Position numbers and translations under genes: made by a program. The notes beneath the pieces are model-generated. The model had not been told where the DNA came from. It saw only the letters and a program-made list of their open reading frames with translations, and did not search any database. A stretch of DNA of 64,000 nucleotides from Solanum dulcamara (lineage: Eukaryota; Streptophyta; Magnoliopsida; Solanales; Solanaceae), in assembly GCF_947179165.1 (NCBI RefSeq), contig NC_077240.1, positions 52,910,001 to 52,974,000 on the forward strand, given 5' to 3'. Shown piece after piece: positions 46,706 to 59,583 of this stretch (its first letter is position 1; each line of letters opens with the position of its first letter).

Positions 46706-47099
46706 TATTTTATACTCTGTAAAAGTAGGGTGTTATACGGGTTAGTGCGAGTAGGCTAACAAATCAGCTCATTTGCTTTTAAACAAAACCACCTATGCAG
46801 TTGGAACTAGGTGAAGTTATAGGACAAGGAGGTAATAAGGTTCCGTGAGGTTTCCCCTGCTAATATCTAAAATCGAGGGACTTCAATTATGATTAACATC
46901 TAGAGATCAGTCCAAGAAAAGCTCAGGAGCACAGATAGGTCTTCGTACTACATTTTTCCTTGAGCTGCTGAATCAACTAAGCATACTATTATATGTTTGG
47001 CTTTAAGAGGAACTGAGATGATCGTCCACCACTTATTGAGTTTAACTACCATAATGGCTACCACTCTGGTATCCCAATAACTCCGTACAAGACTGGTAG

Positions 47100-47660
47100 A
47101 ATAAGACGTGTAAGTCCCCTATTGGATGGGTAGATATTAGAAAGACTAAGCTAAAAAGGCCCCGGTGTGATTAAGCAAGCTATTGACTAAAAGCCCAGAC
47201 TCGGTAGGAATGATATATATATAATCGACATCGACATACATAGTTCAAACTGATGATTGGATGTTCATAACAGGGTCACCTAGAAAAGGAAACTTAACCC
47301 AGAATATGTTAGACTGTATCAAGTTGCTCATGAGATGGGCAACATGGCTGGTAAGTTGAGCTTACCACCTTATTTGGAAACTATGCGCCCATTCCAGCAG
47401 ATAGGAATGTTTCGCAAGGGTACTGACGAGTCACCCAGAGTATATTCCATAACTGATGTCCAGGAGATGGAATCCTGTGAGAAAAAAAAACATATCACCA
47501 ATTTAGATCGGCAAACTGGAAGATTGTAGACTAAAGACGTGCCTTCCGTCAAGATACGGTGGAAAAACCAAAACCAAAAAGAGGATGACCGGGGAAACTG
47601 AAGAGAACATGAAACACAAGTATTCGCACCTGTAATCGATGTCTACAGGTAACCCCCAAC
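47100..47660 (+). pseudogene. Decayed integrase C-terminus and chromodomain, subfamily B
   Basis: Blocks in changing frames: GWVDIRKTKLK, FKLMIGC/DDWMFITGSPRKG (the EVGD.V.LK.SP.KG block), MLDCIKLLMRWATWLV, GKLSLPPYLETMRPFQQIGM (the VAYKLALPP.L..VHPVFHVSML block), ITNLDRQTGRL, and a chromodomain end EENMKHKYSHL. Several frameshifts and stops, so not functional. Position directly before the PPT is as expected for a chromovirus pol. Confidence 0.8.
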
Positions 47661-47780
47661 TCCTGAAATACGTATATTAAGTACTTGTATGGAAGTATGT
47701 GTTAGGGAAATAGGAAAGAATCTCCCTACGGTCTGTATAAAGTTCTAAGGGAAGTTTTGTTTAACATTCAGGGATGAATA

Positions 47781-47798
47781 TTCTAAAGGGGGGAAGGA
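47781..47798 (+). other. Polypurine tract
   Basis: TTCTAAAGGGGGGAAGGA directly before the LTR start TGTTACACCCC. The upstream hairpin reads AACATTCA, GGGA, TGAATATT: the closing C-G pair changed to T-A on both sides, and one further mismatch. Confidence 0.92.
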
Positions 47799-50594
47799 TG
47801 TTACACCCCACACTTTTAAACTCGGAAATGTCTTATAAGTTTCTTAGATAGTATCATGTGAGCCAGATACGCTACGACACTATCAAATGACTCTAAGGAA
47901 GGGAGAATGTAATACCCCATAGTAGAGAAGGTTGGAAATGGAGTCATAAGAATCCGGAAGGAATTGGAGGCCAAGTAACGAGTCGTAAGACTCGATTTAC
48001 CTACGTAAGCTACTAACTTGGAAGTCTTACATACTTAAGCTATTGGAGTACGTACCAAGCTTGCGTAGCATGGATTACATAGGCTCTTAAAATAAGATGA
48101 GATTACGAACCCATGAGGGAGAAAAAAAAAGTGCCACATGGCAGCCAATGAAGGAGTTCCACATGGCAGAACCTCAAGCAAGCAGGTGACCCACCTGCTT
48201 GGTGGAGGTGGGCCCCACTGCCATGTGGCAGCCCCTAATTGGAGGCATGTATGCGGTAACCCAATAAGGGCTGGACACGTGTCACCCTTAGGGGCTGACA
48301 CGTGTCACCTCTAAGGACACCTACATATATGTATATTGTGAATAAGGGGCTGCTTCTTATCTCAAAATTCCATCCAAAACTACAACAGCAAATAAAGGAA
48401 AGCAAACCCTAAAGTTGAGAGAAAATAGTGACGGCTTGGAGGAAAAAATAAGGTAAGTCCCGATTTCATTCTGTAAATTAATTATCTAGCATATACCATG
48501 ATGATATGGAACTATTAGTAGTATAAAATTAGGGTTTTTTGCAGAAAAAATCGGACAGCAAGCTGCCACGACGTTACAGTGCGCTAAAAAAAGTTCTGAG
48601 GCACAATTTCGGTGAGTTCTAGCAAATTCCAGGAAAGGTAAGGTCTTCCCCTCTAATTTGAAGTTTATGATGTTATTATAGGGTGTATTACACACATTTT
48701 GGGCTGCTGGAAGTTGGGGAAAAGTCGTAAAAAGTTCGACGTTAGAAATAAACGAAATTGAAATCGCCATAGTTGAATTGTAATCGAATAACGCGTTGCG
48801 CTTGTGGTGTGGGACTGCTGGTCATGTGGTAATGTATTATGATGCTGGAAAATGAGTTAATGAGGGTGTGGGATATACTGGTTGCAGCCACCCGACCCTC
48901 CGCTTTGCACAATTAAAGGATTCACAAAAAGAACGACAAAAACCCTAGTTTTGGTATCGTAGTTTCGAATGGATTGTTTGGAGTTTATATTGTGTAACGT
49001 CGCTATAATATACATATATATGAGCTTATGGTTATGTTTTTGGTTGGCTTTAGGTGTTAAGGACACGATTGGGAATTCGTATAGGGCACGTTATAGGAGA
49101 GGTGCTATCTGATTTTCGTTAACGCCTTAACTAGTTAAGTAACTAGTCGAAAAGGCGAGCGAAGGGATAAATGCTATGAATACTCGTGGGTAGTCTAAGT
49201 TGCTGAAAAGTCTAAGGTTGTTAACATTTGCACTACTTCCATGTTAAATAGGTTTTGAGGAGAATGACGTGAACACGATTAAGGGGAGTCCATAAGAGGT
49301 ATGTAAAGCTTCCCTTGGTATATTTTTGGTATAGGTATGTAAAGCCTATCTTTTCTCTTTTGGCATGTCTTAGATGTAAGCAGTATATGTTATGAGCTTT
49401 GGGGGTAATTCCATTCCCAGGTTCTGAATATGACTTCAGGACCCTCACTCACTTTTGAATGATTAAACTTTGAAGTAGTAAGATGCTATCTTCGAGTCTT
49501 CTATATGACTGTATAACAATTGATTCGACTAAGCTCTTGTTTGTAAAAAAGGAAAGGCTCTGAGATAACACCAATGCTCGGACTGCTATAAGATATTTCA
49601 CATTGGTATATGTCTAAGATTTCCAAAAACTCCTTTTTACATAGTCCTTAGTGACAGTTAGAGAGTATATGTCAGATACCTTTTGCCCTGATCCCCAGGT
49701 GATGGTTCACTTGATGACTTCATCGAGTCTCAGATAATAATTTAAATTGTGTTTTGTTTCTCACTACTCTACTCGTGTATACTGTATCACTTCTTTCACC
49801 GAGTCCTGGGCCGGGTACGTTATCATGCACAATTCACTACATCACTCACCAAGCCCTTCACTAGAGGGCCGGGTATGTATGTATATATATGATGATGTGT
49901 TGTAATAAGGTGGTGATGGCACTGGGCCTATAATGGTCCTACAGATGTGATTCATCGGACCCCTAAAAGGGCCGGCTATATTGTATAAATTGAGCAGGCA
50001 TGCTTTTGTGATTCACAGAGAATAGATATATGTCTTTGATATGATAATTTGTTCCCCTGCTTCTCTATTTCGAATATACCTCTAGTGTATTATGTTACGT
50101 TTTACATACTCAATACATATGTCGTACTAACCCCCTTTCTTGGGGAGCTGCATTCATGCCCGCAGGTACAGATACAGGTTTTGGGAGTCCGTCAGCTAAG
50201 GATTTTATGCAGCTCAGCTGCAAGAGGCTTCATTGTATCGGGGCCTAGTTTTTTATACTGTCCACTGATGTATAAAATAGTTTTGTCCATTTGGGGGTAT
50301 GGCAGGGCCCCTGTCCAACCATATGTTGTCATTTATATTTTTAGAGGTCTGCAGACATATATATGTGGGTTGTGTATGTCAGTCTGATTCAGCTGGGTCT
50401 ACATGATATATGAAGTATGATATTATGCTATGGCAGCCTTGTCGGCTTGCGTGCCCTTTCATGTTGTGATACAAATGAAAAGGGCTACAGGTTTATGAAA
50501 ATGTTATCGCCCAGTGGGCCAATGTTACATGATATTATTTTATTTATAGTTCAATGTGACCACAGTTGATAGATATGTATACGGGGGGTCCAGG
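47799..50594 (+). mobile_element. 3' LTR of subfamily B, truncated at its 3' end
   Basis: Starts TGTTACACCCCACAC. CACGTG is at 48276 and 48298, with a TATA-like box near 48321 and a donor-like AAGGTAAGT at 48453. The exon-like island is at 49054-49298 (245 nt) and the hairpin module at 50111-50165. The last 45 bases of the LTR are missing: ATACGGGGGGTCCAGG joins directly to internal sequence AAAGTACGAG. Confidence 0.85.
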
Positions 50595-51190
50595 AAAGTA
50601 CGAGTACCCTCTAAAGGGGGGAAGTTAATGAGAAAATGGCAAAAGTAAGGTGAAGGTAATTGATATGGGAATGTAATTAAGATGGGCATCTAAACTTCAA
50701 TAATATATCTGGCCGAACCAAGTTAGAAAGGTCCAGAAGCTACCAATAATTGGATGGAAGCCAGAATACTACATAAGGCAGCGATAAGAAGTTGTGACGA
50801 GACCCTGAACAACATAACACTAGAAGGCGGGTGCGTATAAAAACAAAAGAGTGTAACCATGCAAGGATATCAATCAACTTAAGAGACATTATGAAGGATA
50901 ATGACAGCATGCTAGACCAAAAGCCAAAACGTTGGTTATAGAGTTAGTCACAAATGATGTTGCGATAGATAAATAACCAAAGAAAAAGGAATAGAAAGCC
51001 TCCTGTGGTAGAAAATGAGGAGAACACAAAGTGAATAGAGGATAGTGGAGCTAAAGGTCTACGCCGATACTGGATGCAAGATAACAGACGAAAGGACAGG
51101 GCAAAACATAAAGACTCGCGAGACAACGCTGAGGTAAATCGGGAGCTAAGTTGAGTGCCCCACACATTATGGTAAGGATTACAATGAAGC

Positions 51191-51305
51191 GCAACACGAA
51201 AACTTCCCAGGGAGGTCACCCATCCCAATATTACTCTCGCCCCAGCACGCTTAACTTCATAATTCTGATGGAACTTAATGCGTTAGTGCTGGTGTCATCG
51301 CGCGA
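51191..51305 (-). pseudogene. 5S rRNA-derived segment, subfamily B copy 3
   Basis: Complement of 5S rRNA on the plus strand: GCAACACGAAAACTTCCCAG, GGTCACCCATCCCAATATTA, CTCTCGCCCCAGCACGCTTA, ATGCGTTAGTGCTGGTGTCA. Close to the copy at 45510. Antisense to the element. Confidence 0.9.
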
Positions 51306-51755
51306 GTTGGAGGAATCTGAACTAGCGACAGAGAAACGATATGAGATTATGTACCCAGAGTATTATAAGATACGTTAAGACAATTGTAACAAGGGCTTAA
51401 GAAAAACAAAAAGGATTAGCTAATTGCTAACTGACGACACACTCGAATGCCACAGTTCTTCAACATAGTACTAGTTAATGATAGGCAAATGACCGAATAG
51501 CTATACGGGTGACATAATACATGGCCACGATTGGGCCAAAGATCTCCCCCGACATCGAATGTAGGATAAGGGAGAAAAAGGCAAGGTAAAACATGAGGAC
51601 TAGCGAGATAATGCTAGGATACTTCTTGTACCCTCTCGTCATTTTGTAAGGAAGAAAATGACACAGGATAATGTGTCTAGAGGATTACAAGCGGGGGTAA
51701 AGGAAATTGTGAAAGGGTCTAAGTAAAACTAGTAGAACTAGCTGGTTACTACAGA

Positions 51756-51998
51756 ATGACGAGCTTATATGCGAAAATTCCTTTGGAATTACACCAGATC
51801 ATGTTTGACAAAGCACAGAATGACTACGAGAGTCATTATATGAGGGGACTACAACATTATTCGGTAACAAACACTAAGGATTGGAAAAAAGAGGGGAAGA
51901 AGGACCCAACAGATCGAATATCAGTTAAAGTTCTGAAAAGAGTTGAGAAGGACTATACGAGGCTAACAGTTCCCAAATTATCAACGTCATTATGAACC
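51756..51998 (+). pseudogene. Relict 79-codon frame, best preserved copy
   Basis: Open from an ATG to TGA: begins MTSLYAKIPLELHQIMFDK, includes AQNDYESHYMRG and WKKEGKKDP, ends KLSTSL. The equivalent frame at 46471-46705 ends at the same stop and shares most residues. A more diverged version with HYMN and YSVANPNEW occurs near 40775-40930. No known domain recognised; it is too short and lysine-rich to call. It may be a fragment of the ancestral polyprotein. Confidence 0.45.
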
Positions 51999-52390
51999 TA
52001 TTTTATACTCTGTAAGAGTAGGATGCTATATGGGTTATTGTGAGTAGGCTAATGAATCAGTCCATTTGCTTCCAATCAAGAGCACCTATGCTGCTGAAAT
52101 TAGGGGGAGTTATAGAACATGGAGATGGTAAAGTTCTATAAGGTTTCCCCAGCTAATATCTTAGATGGAAGAACTTCAATTAAGATTAACATTAGGACAT
52201 CAGTCCAAGAAAAGATTGGGAACACAAGTATTCACACCTGTAACCGATGTCTACAGGTAAGTCCAACTCTTGAGCACTCGTATGTTAATAATATAGATGG
52301 GAATGTATGTGATAACAAAAAGGAAAGTAACCCCTCTATAATTTATATAAAGTCTTAAAGGAAGTTGCATTTAAGATTCGGGGACGAATG

Positions 52391-52408
52391 TTCTAAAGGG
52401 GGAAAGGA
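52391..52408 (+). other. Polypurine tract
   Basis: TTCTAAAGGGGGAAAGGA before TGTTACACCCC. The upstream hairpin is AAGATTCG/CGAATGTT, one mismatch. Confidence 0.9.
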
Positions 52409-55400
52409 TGTTACACCCCACATCTTTGAAATCGGAAGGTCCCTTAAGTTACTTAGAAGCTAGTATGTGAGCCACTTAAGTTACCACCCTATTAAACAAA
52501 TCTAAGGAAAGAGGATTGTGATACCTCGTGAGAAGGAAGGTTGGAAATAGAGTTATACGAATCTGAAAAGAGTTGGAGGCTAAGAAATGAGTCGTAGGAC
52601 TCGAGTTACCTACGTAAGCTACTAACTTGGAAGTCTTACATACTTAAGCTATTTGAGTACGTACCAAGCTTGCAAAGCATGGATTACATAGGCTCTTAAA
52701 ATGAGACGAGATTACGAACTCACGAGAAAGAGGAGAAGATGACATGTGGCAGCCAATAAGGAGGTGCCACGTGGCAGAACCTCAAGCAAGTAGGTGACCC
52801 ACCTGCTTGGGGGTCAAGTAGGTGACCCACATGCTTGGGGTCAAGTAGGTGACCCACCTATTTGAGGGTGGGCCCCATAAAGACACGTGGCAGCCTAGGA
52901 GACAAGGCAAGAATCCGTGGCCCAATAGGAGACAGACACATGTCACCCTTAGGGGCTGACACGTGTCACTTCTTAAGGAAATATATATATGTGGGTTGAT
53001 GACTATCAAGTCATTTTTCAGCCCAAACAAGTCCAAAAAAAAGGTGAAAAAAACGTGTGAGAGGGAGAACACCTATGGCAGCCATGGTTCAAGAAGAACT
53101 AAGGTAAGTTCTTCACTTTTCTTCTGTGAATTAATTATCTATGGTGTTCCTCAATTGGGTGGTGGTGTATATATGTATATTACGATGCCTACAGAACCAT
53201 ATTTTCAGTTCTTCACTTGGAAAACTAAGAGAAACTTAAAGAGAAAACGCTAGGGCATAGACCCATTTTTGGAGGGGACAGTTGTTAGTAATATTGGTAT
53301 AAAATCTTGTGTATAGCTTAGTTTCGGGTTATTCAATATGTTTTGGAAGGGTATTTCATAGTTCTATAACTTTTATTTAGACTTTCAAATCCTGTTTTGT
53401 TTTTAGCTTCGCAAAAAAGGGTGATGAAGTATAGAGGAGGTACTGCCCAGATTTGGATTTGGAAATCCTACACGGACAGCTGTGAGTATTTTGGTAATGT
53501 ATTTTCATAAAAAATTATTGTAGGGGTAATTCAAAATTGTTTGCGACCTTGATACACATGTATATAACTTTCATTGAGGCCATAAATCTTGTTTCCTTCA
53601 ATTACCCCTTCGAAACTAAGCGACAATACAAGACAATAAGCTGTCCAGAATTAACGTTTTGATAGGTTTGGCGAGTTTTGGCCAATTTTGGGAAAGGTAT
53701 GGTTTTTCCTTTCAATTTGAAGTTATGGTGTTGTTATATGGTGTATTACACCCTTTGTATGCTGCTGGATGTTTAAAAATGTCGTAGAAATGCTCGATGT
53801 TCCAAATAGTTTAAATTGGAATTGCTATAGTTAAATTATCGTCGAAGGATAGTGTTGTTCGTGTGAGGTGCTGCTGTAGGGGTGTGATGTGTTGTTGCAA
53901 GGCCTAAATATGTTCTAATGTGGGTTAGGGTACTGCTGGTTGAATCCACACGACCCCTCGTTGCGTATAATGAAAGGCGTTACAAAATAAAGGCTAGATG
54001 CCCTATTGTGCTACCGTATTTTTGAATAAGTCATTTGGAGTTTATGTTGTATATTGTTGGCGTGAATTGCTGCAGGTTGTTGTTGTTGGTTGGCTGTAGG
54101 TCTTAGGGACCTAATTGGAAATTTGGATAGGGCACATTATAGGAGAGGTGTTGCCCAATTTTCCTCGACGCCTTAGCGAATAACAGAACTAGTCGGGGAA
54201 ACGACTAAGGAAAAAGATTCCATTAATACTAAGATGTAACCTAGGGTGCTGGAAAGTAAAAGGGGTTGATATTCATACTACTTTCGTGTTGAATAGGTTC
54301 AAAGGACGGCGAGGCAAGCAGGATAAAGAATAATTCAGACAAGGTATGTAAAGCTTATTTTTGGCATGTTTTGCTATAAGTTCGTACAGCTATCTTTCTT
54401 TCCTTCTGGCAGTGTTTAGCCTTAAGTGAATTGTATATGAAGTGCGGGGATAATTCCATTCCCAGAATTCCTAGTATTTCCTAGTAGGGCTTCTATGTGT
54501 CAGAATGTAATGTATGGGAAGCTTTCTCTCATTTCCATTGAGATATATTTATTATGAAAATGAGATTACGATGCCATAGTGGTTCACCGAGCCCCATGAA
54601 GGGCCGGGTACGAAATATGTATATGAAGATCACCTGAAGGAAAGTACAGAATGCATAAAGCTTATTCTCTTTCTTCTTTTGGGCATGCCTTTGTCTTAGT
54701 TGTAAGTTGAATATGATCTGAGCTCTAGGGTAACTCCATTCTCAAACATCTCTTATTTACTTGTGATATTGAACTCCTACAGTAGTCGAACTATTTCCCT
54801 AGAAACTGTTATATGTTAAAAAGGTACCAAAGGTACCGGCTCCAAGTCTTAAAGACTATGCGAGATTAAGTGTTTTTAATCCCATAAGTGATTTGGCCCT
54901 ACGTTAATACATGTCTAGGGTCCCCGAGATTACTTTTGAGACATCCCATAATGGCATTTAGAGGACACTTGAGATGACTACACCGTTACTCGCATCCTCA
55001 AATAAAAGCTTAACTTTCTTATTTGGTCGAGTCTCTGATAATGATTTAAATTGCATATAGTTACTCACGACTCTACTCGTGTATACTGTAACACTTCTTT
55101 CATCGAGTCCCGGGCCGGGTACATTGTCATGCACAATTCACTACATTGTTCACCGAGCCCTTCACTAGAGGGATGGTTACGTATGTATATTTATGATGAT
55201 GTGTTGTAATAAGGTGGTGATGGCGCCGGACCTATGATGGTCCTAAAGATGTGATTCACCGGACCCCTGAAAGGGCCGACTATATTGTATAAATTGAGCA
55301 TGCATGCTTTTGTGATTCACAAAGTACAGGTACATGTCTTCGATTTGATAGTTTGTTCCCCTGCTTCTCTATTTCGAATATACATCCAGTGTATTATGTT

Positions 55401-55937
55401 ACATTTTACATACTCAGTACATATGTCATACTGACCCCATTTCTCGGGGGGCTGCGTTCATGCCCGTAGGTACAGATACAGGTTTTGGGAGTCCGTCAGC
55501 TTAGGATTCCACGCAACTCAGCTGGAAGAGGCTCCATTGTATTGGGGCCTAGTTTTTGATACTGTCCACTGATGTATAATATTGTTTTGTCCATTCGGGG
55601 GTACGGCGGGGGCCCTGTCCTGCCATATGTTGTTATTTATATTTTTAGAGGTCTGCAGATATGCGTATTTGGGTTGTGTATGTCAGTGTGATTCAGATGG
55701 GTCTACATGGTACATGATATATGATATTATGTTATGGCAGCCTTGTCGGCTTGCGTGCCCTGTCATGTTGTGATACAAACGAAAAGGGCTATAGGTTTAC
55801 AAAAATGTTATCGCCTAGTGGGGCTTTGTTACATAATATTGCTTTACTTACAGTTCAATTTTACCACAGTTGATAGCTAGGTATACGGGGGGTCCAGGTC
55901 GGACCCCGGTCACGGCCTACGGGGTTGGGTCGTGACA
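52409..55937 (+). mobile_element. Full-length 3' LTR of subfamily B (3529 bp)
   Basis: TGTTACACCCCACATC to GGGTTGGGTCGTGACA. CACGTG is at 52768, 52884 and 52960 with a TATA-like ATATATATATG near 52980. The donor-like AAGGTAAGT is at 53104, the exon-like island at 54100-54343 (244 nt), and the hairpin module at 55415-55469. The next five bases, CTTTT, would be its target-site duplication, but the left end of the element is rearranged, so this cannot be checked. It lies within the pol end of the minus-strand element on its right. Confidence 0.88.
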
Positions 55938-56130
55938 CTTTTCCCACCTTATGAGCAATTTGACAAGATCTAATGTGTTTTGGGTTAAGTTTCTTCTTTT
56001 TTTTGGGTGACCCTGTTATGAACATCCAATCATCAATTTGAACTCTGTATGTCAATGGTGATTATTTGTATATCATTTCTGCCGACTCTGGGCTTTTAGT
56101 CAACAGCTTGCTTAATCATGTCAAGGCCTT
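55938..56130 (-). pseudogene. Integrase C-terminal remnant cut by LTR insertion
   Basis: Minus-strand frame VQIDDWMFITGSPKKKKK, then CQIAHKVGKV, matches the block just before the GPY/F region in chromovirus pol. The frame runs straight into the LTR end at 55937, marking the insertion or join. Confidence 0.75.
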
Positions 56131-56980
56131 TCTAGCTTAGTCTTTCGAATATCGACCCATCCACTAGGAGACTTACACATCTTGCTCTACCAGTCTTGTA
56201 CGGGGCCATTGGGATACTAGAGTAGTAATTATTATTGTAGGCAACTTGATATGTGATAGATAATTATCCCAGCTATTTGCGAAGTTAACAACACCATCTC
56301 ATGACATTTCTTCTAGCATTTAAGTGGTACGCTTTAGCCTGGTCATCAGGTTCGAGGGTCAAGTAGTGTATGAAGACTTATCTGTCTTCCCAATTTCTTC
56401 GCAGACTAATCCTTGGTAGTTAACTGTAACTTGGGTTCCTTCGTCTGGGATAATAGCTATGGGGACTCCGTAAGGTCCTACTACACTTTTACCCTATAAT
56501 TTTACACCTTCTCGGCTGAGTAGGTAGCCTTTGATCGAAGGAGCAGGGGATAATATCGTTAATCCACAAGTAACATTCCCTCCATAGTCATCCGGCGCTG
56601 AAGTGCGAAGTGAGTCTTGTAACCCTGGTCATATTGTGGGATTTTCGACATCGCGTATTACTTCCTGTCTTCCATAAATTACATCAACTGGTACCCTTAC
56701 CTTTTGGGTTTTGCTTTTTTTTTTTTCCGCCCTAAGAATTGGCTGTCAAGTGGTGTCGAAATTCTCTCGCCCACTAGCCCATATAATCATTATGTGGTTT
56801 TCCTCTCATTAACTAGTACTATGTTGGAGAGTTGTGGCATTCGAGTGCGTCGTCAGTTAGCAATTAGCTAATCCTTCTTGTCTTGCTTAAATCCTTTTTA
56901 CAACACCCTCAACGTAACGTATAGTAATCCAAGAATATAATCTCATGTCGTTTCTCCACCGCTAGTTCAGATTCTTCCAT

Positions 56981-57095
56981 CTCGCGTGACCACATCTGCA
57001 CTATCGCACTAAATTCCACCAGAATTTTGATGTTAAGCGTGCTTGGGTGAGAGTAATACTGGATGGGTGACCTCCCTAGGAAGTCTTCGTGTCGC
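56981..57095 (+). pseudogene. 5S rRNA-derived segment, subfamily B copy 4
   Basis: The plus strand reads 5S-like sequence in sense: TGTTAAGCGTGCTTGGGTGA, GAGTAATACTGGATGGGTGA, CCTCCCTAGGAAGTCTTCGT. A-box and C-box segments are well kept; the 5' third is diverged. Again antisense to the element (minus). Confidence 0.9.
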
Positions 57096-57867
57096 GTTTC
57101 ATTGTAATACTTGCTATAATGTGTGGGGCACTCAACTTAGCTCCAGATTTACCTTAGCGTTGTCTCGCGAGTCTTTATGTTTTGCCTTGTCCTTTCCTCT
57201 ATTATCTTGCAACCAGTATCGGCGTAAACCTTTAGCTCTACTATGACCATGTCCCCCCCCCCATTTTTTTTGGTCATTTTGATTTAACTCCTCCTATTAT
57301 ATTCCCCCCCTTTCTGTACGCACCCATTCATTAGGGTGGGCTACTGAGTAGCGCTAAAGTTAGTTCATATAGTGACCTTTGGAGTCGCTTTGAGTTTTGG
57401 CTATTATTAGTTTGCATAGCTTTAAAGGAATTTGATATGTAATCTCCCCTATCCTCTATTCACTTTGTGTTCTCCTTATTTTCTACCACATGAGGCTTTC
57501 TATTCCTTTTTCTTTGGTTATTTATCTCTCGCAACATCATTTGCGACTAACTCTATCACCAACAATTTGGCTTTTGGTCTAGCATGATGTCATTATCCTT
57601 TGTAATGTCTCTTAAGTTGGTCGATATCCTTTCATGGTTACACTCTTTTGTTTTTATACGTAGCCATCTTCTAGGGTTATATTGTTCAGGGTCTTATTGG
57701 AAACTTCTTAACACTACCTTATGCAGCATTCTGGTTTCCATCTAATTATTGGTAGCTTCAGGACCTTTCTAACTTGGTTCAGCAAGATATCTTATTGAAG
57801 TTTAGTCATCTATCTCAAATATATTGCCATATCAATTGCCTCCTCCTACTTTTGCCATTTTCTCATT

Positions 57868-57890
57868 AACTTCCCCCCTTTAGAGGGTAC
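57868..57890 (-). other. Internal PPT-like tract
   Basis: On the minus strand, GTACCCTCTAAAGGGGGGAAG, identical in its purine core to the copy at 50603-50624. Confidence 0.6.
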
Positions 57891-57937
57891 TCATACTTTC
57901 ATCTGCTTCTACTTTGCTCGATGTCTCTTAGTCCAGT

Positions 57938-58540
57938 CTCAATTTCGCCCAATCTCTTCCTCCAATCTACTTAGTACTGCATCATGTCTCCGTCTATCCG
58001 TATATTTTATAATCAAACTATCCGCGTACGGAGCCTTGGCTAAATTACGAAGCGACGAGAACCTTTCCATATTTAATGTGATGTCTTGTCTACTAATAGG
58101 TAAGTTTGAATAATGTGACCCATGGAACAACTCATCCAGGGCTACCTTCTACTTTTCCTTTTCCCAGAATTACTTCGCACCTGTAGTCGTTCCAACTCCA
58201 ATTAGGCGTGCTAGTATTCCGATGATAACTATTTAAGGTTTTCTTGAAGTAGTAGTTTTATCCCAACCTATATCCTTTGCTTCTTAGGGAGAATAGAAGT
58301 TGCGCCATTTGTTCCTTAAGTCTTCCATCCTCGTCCCATAAGGGTTCCACTATTTCTAGGGCGACATTGTGTACATGTGTCATTTTTTTATATCTTAAGC
58401 CCCATGCTCTTACTGCATTCTCAATGCAGGCCTTTAACTTAGTCAACGTGTACTAAGTGTGTCTTACTAGTTGTTCCACTTTATCCTTGCATACTCGTAT
58501 CACACTGTTCAATTCATACTTACATATCCCCATTTTAATT
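57938..58540 (-). pseudogene. Unrecognised relict reading frame, minus-strand copy
   Basis: Counterpart of 44330-44875. Reading down from 58540, an ATG starts MGICKYELNSVIRVCKDK, reaches TAG after VRHT, then LKACIENAVRAWGLRYKKM through DEDGRLKEQMAQLL. After a gap come FWEKEK, LDELFHGSHYSNL, NMERFSSLRNLAKAPYADS and SRLEEEIGRN before the stop. Residue-level agreement with the other copy exceeds what untranslated DNA of this age would be expected to give only by chance of descent; a substitution-rate test is needed. Not recognised. Confidence 0.55.
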
Positions 58541-59583
58541 CATAATCGTGTTTAGTTCCTGACATCTCTTTGAGGTGCTTCTGTTCGAAGCTCTTTCCCT
58601 AATTAGTCGGTGGAGAACTATAAACTGTTATCGTAAACCATTTTCCAACCATTGTTGGAAGAAACCAGAATCTCTTAAACATCACAGTACTTCTGTTAAT
58701 ACTTGACCTACTTGGTCCCCTTCCGAGTTTATCCTCGAGTTATGAACAACTCATCTAATTTACAATAGGAGTCGGGGGTTTGGTATTTTCAAAAATGAGT
58801 GAAGCTGAATTACTGGACATCTTAGCTTTCAACCTGAGCTTCTCTTTTTTTCTACAGCATAGTTACAGTTGGAGATACTGTGGTTTGAACTATTCTGCTA
58901 AGACAGACTTTTATTTCTCCGTAATAAACATCCTCGAGTGAAAAGGGTATCCCTTATGGACGACCTGAAGGGTACCTCTTACAGCTTTAGTTAACCATAA
59001 TGGGGGTACTTGGTATCAACTTCCAATACATCTTAAGACTCTATGTTTCATTCTCTTTTCTTGTTCTGGGAAAATTTTGATAGAGTTTCCTCTATAATTC
59101 TTACTTATCCCCAAACCTGCACGCAATAAATACCAACAATGCCTCACAGGGCCAACACATATATATTCTTATCATATCACAGTTGCACAGGGCTTTCAAT
59201 ATCACCTCATATTGCAGCCATACAAGGCTTTCAATATCAACAATAGTATAAAAATAATGAAATTACCTCATATGTCTAACCTCAAACTACATCTGTTGCA
59301 CTTCCTGTCTGCTTTCCTTTCAGGTTTCAACTTTACATTTCAATAGTACTTCAATACCTTACCCGACGAATATCTTCCGTGGCTTTACTTTAATTACCTG
59401 TATGTTTTGTTACTTTTGATATCGTCAATTACTTCTTTCTGTTGGTGTCGTCTTTCTGTTAAGATCCAAGGTTAATATAAGGAATTTTCCTATGACTCAG
59501 ATCTAAAGCACGATCTCAGATGTGAAAGAAAGATAACATCCTAAATGTCCTGTAGCTTCCTGTTTATGGATGTGGCGCGCAAC

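Larger units (their letters stand above)
43158..47798 (+). mobile_element. Subfamily B internal domain (4.6 kb)
   Basis: Runs from the PBS to the PPT. The order is leader (43158-44300), an unrecognised relict frame (44330-44875), an internal PPT-like tract (44923-44944), the 5S segment (45510-45624), a second relict frame (46471-46705), a decayed integrase/chromodomain end (47100-47660), and the PPT (47781-47798). No gag, protease or reverse transcriptase is recognisable. The stretch at 45900-46300 reads as decayed intergenic or coding sequence without motifs. Confidence 0.8.
50595..52408 (+). mobile_element. Subfamily B internal fragment (3' half) of a second copy
   Basis: Begins at the internal PPT-like tract (50603-50624, CTCTAAAGGGGGGAAGTT intact) and runs through the 5S segment and the 79-codon relict frame to the PPT at 52391-52408. 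The integrase/chromodomain stretch is shortened. Same order as 44915-47798, so this is a partial duplicate of that internal domain. Confidence 0.8.

Noticed and set aside
51756..51998. A genuine small host gene
   Set aside because: Lies between a 5S segment and a PPT inside an internal domain, with broken copies at equivalent sites; element-derived.
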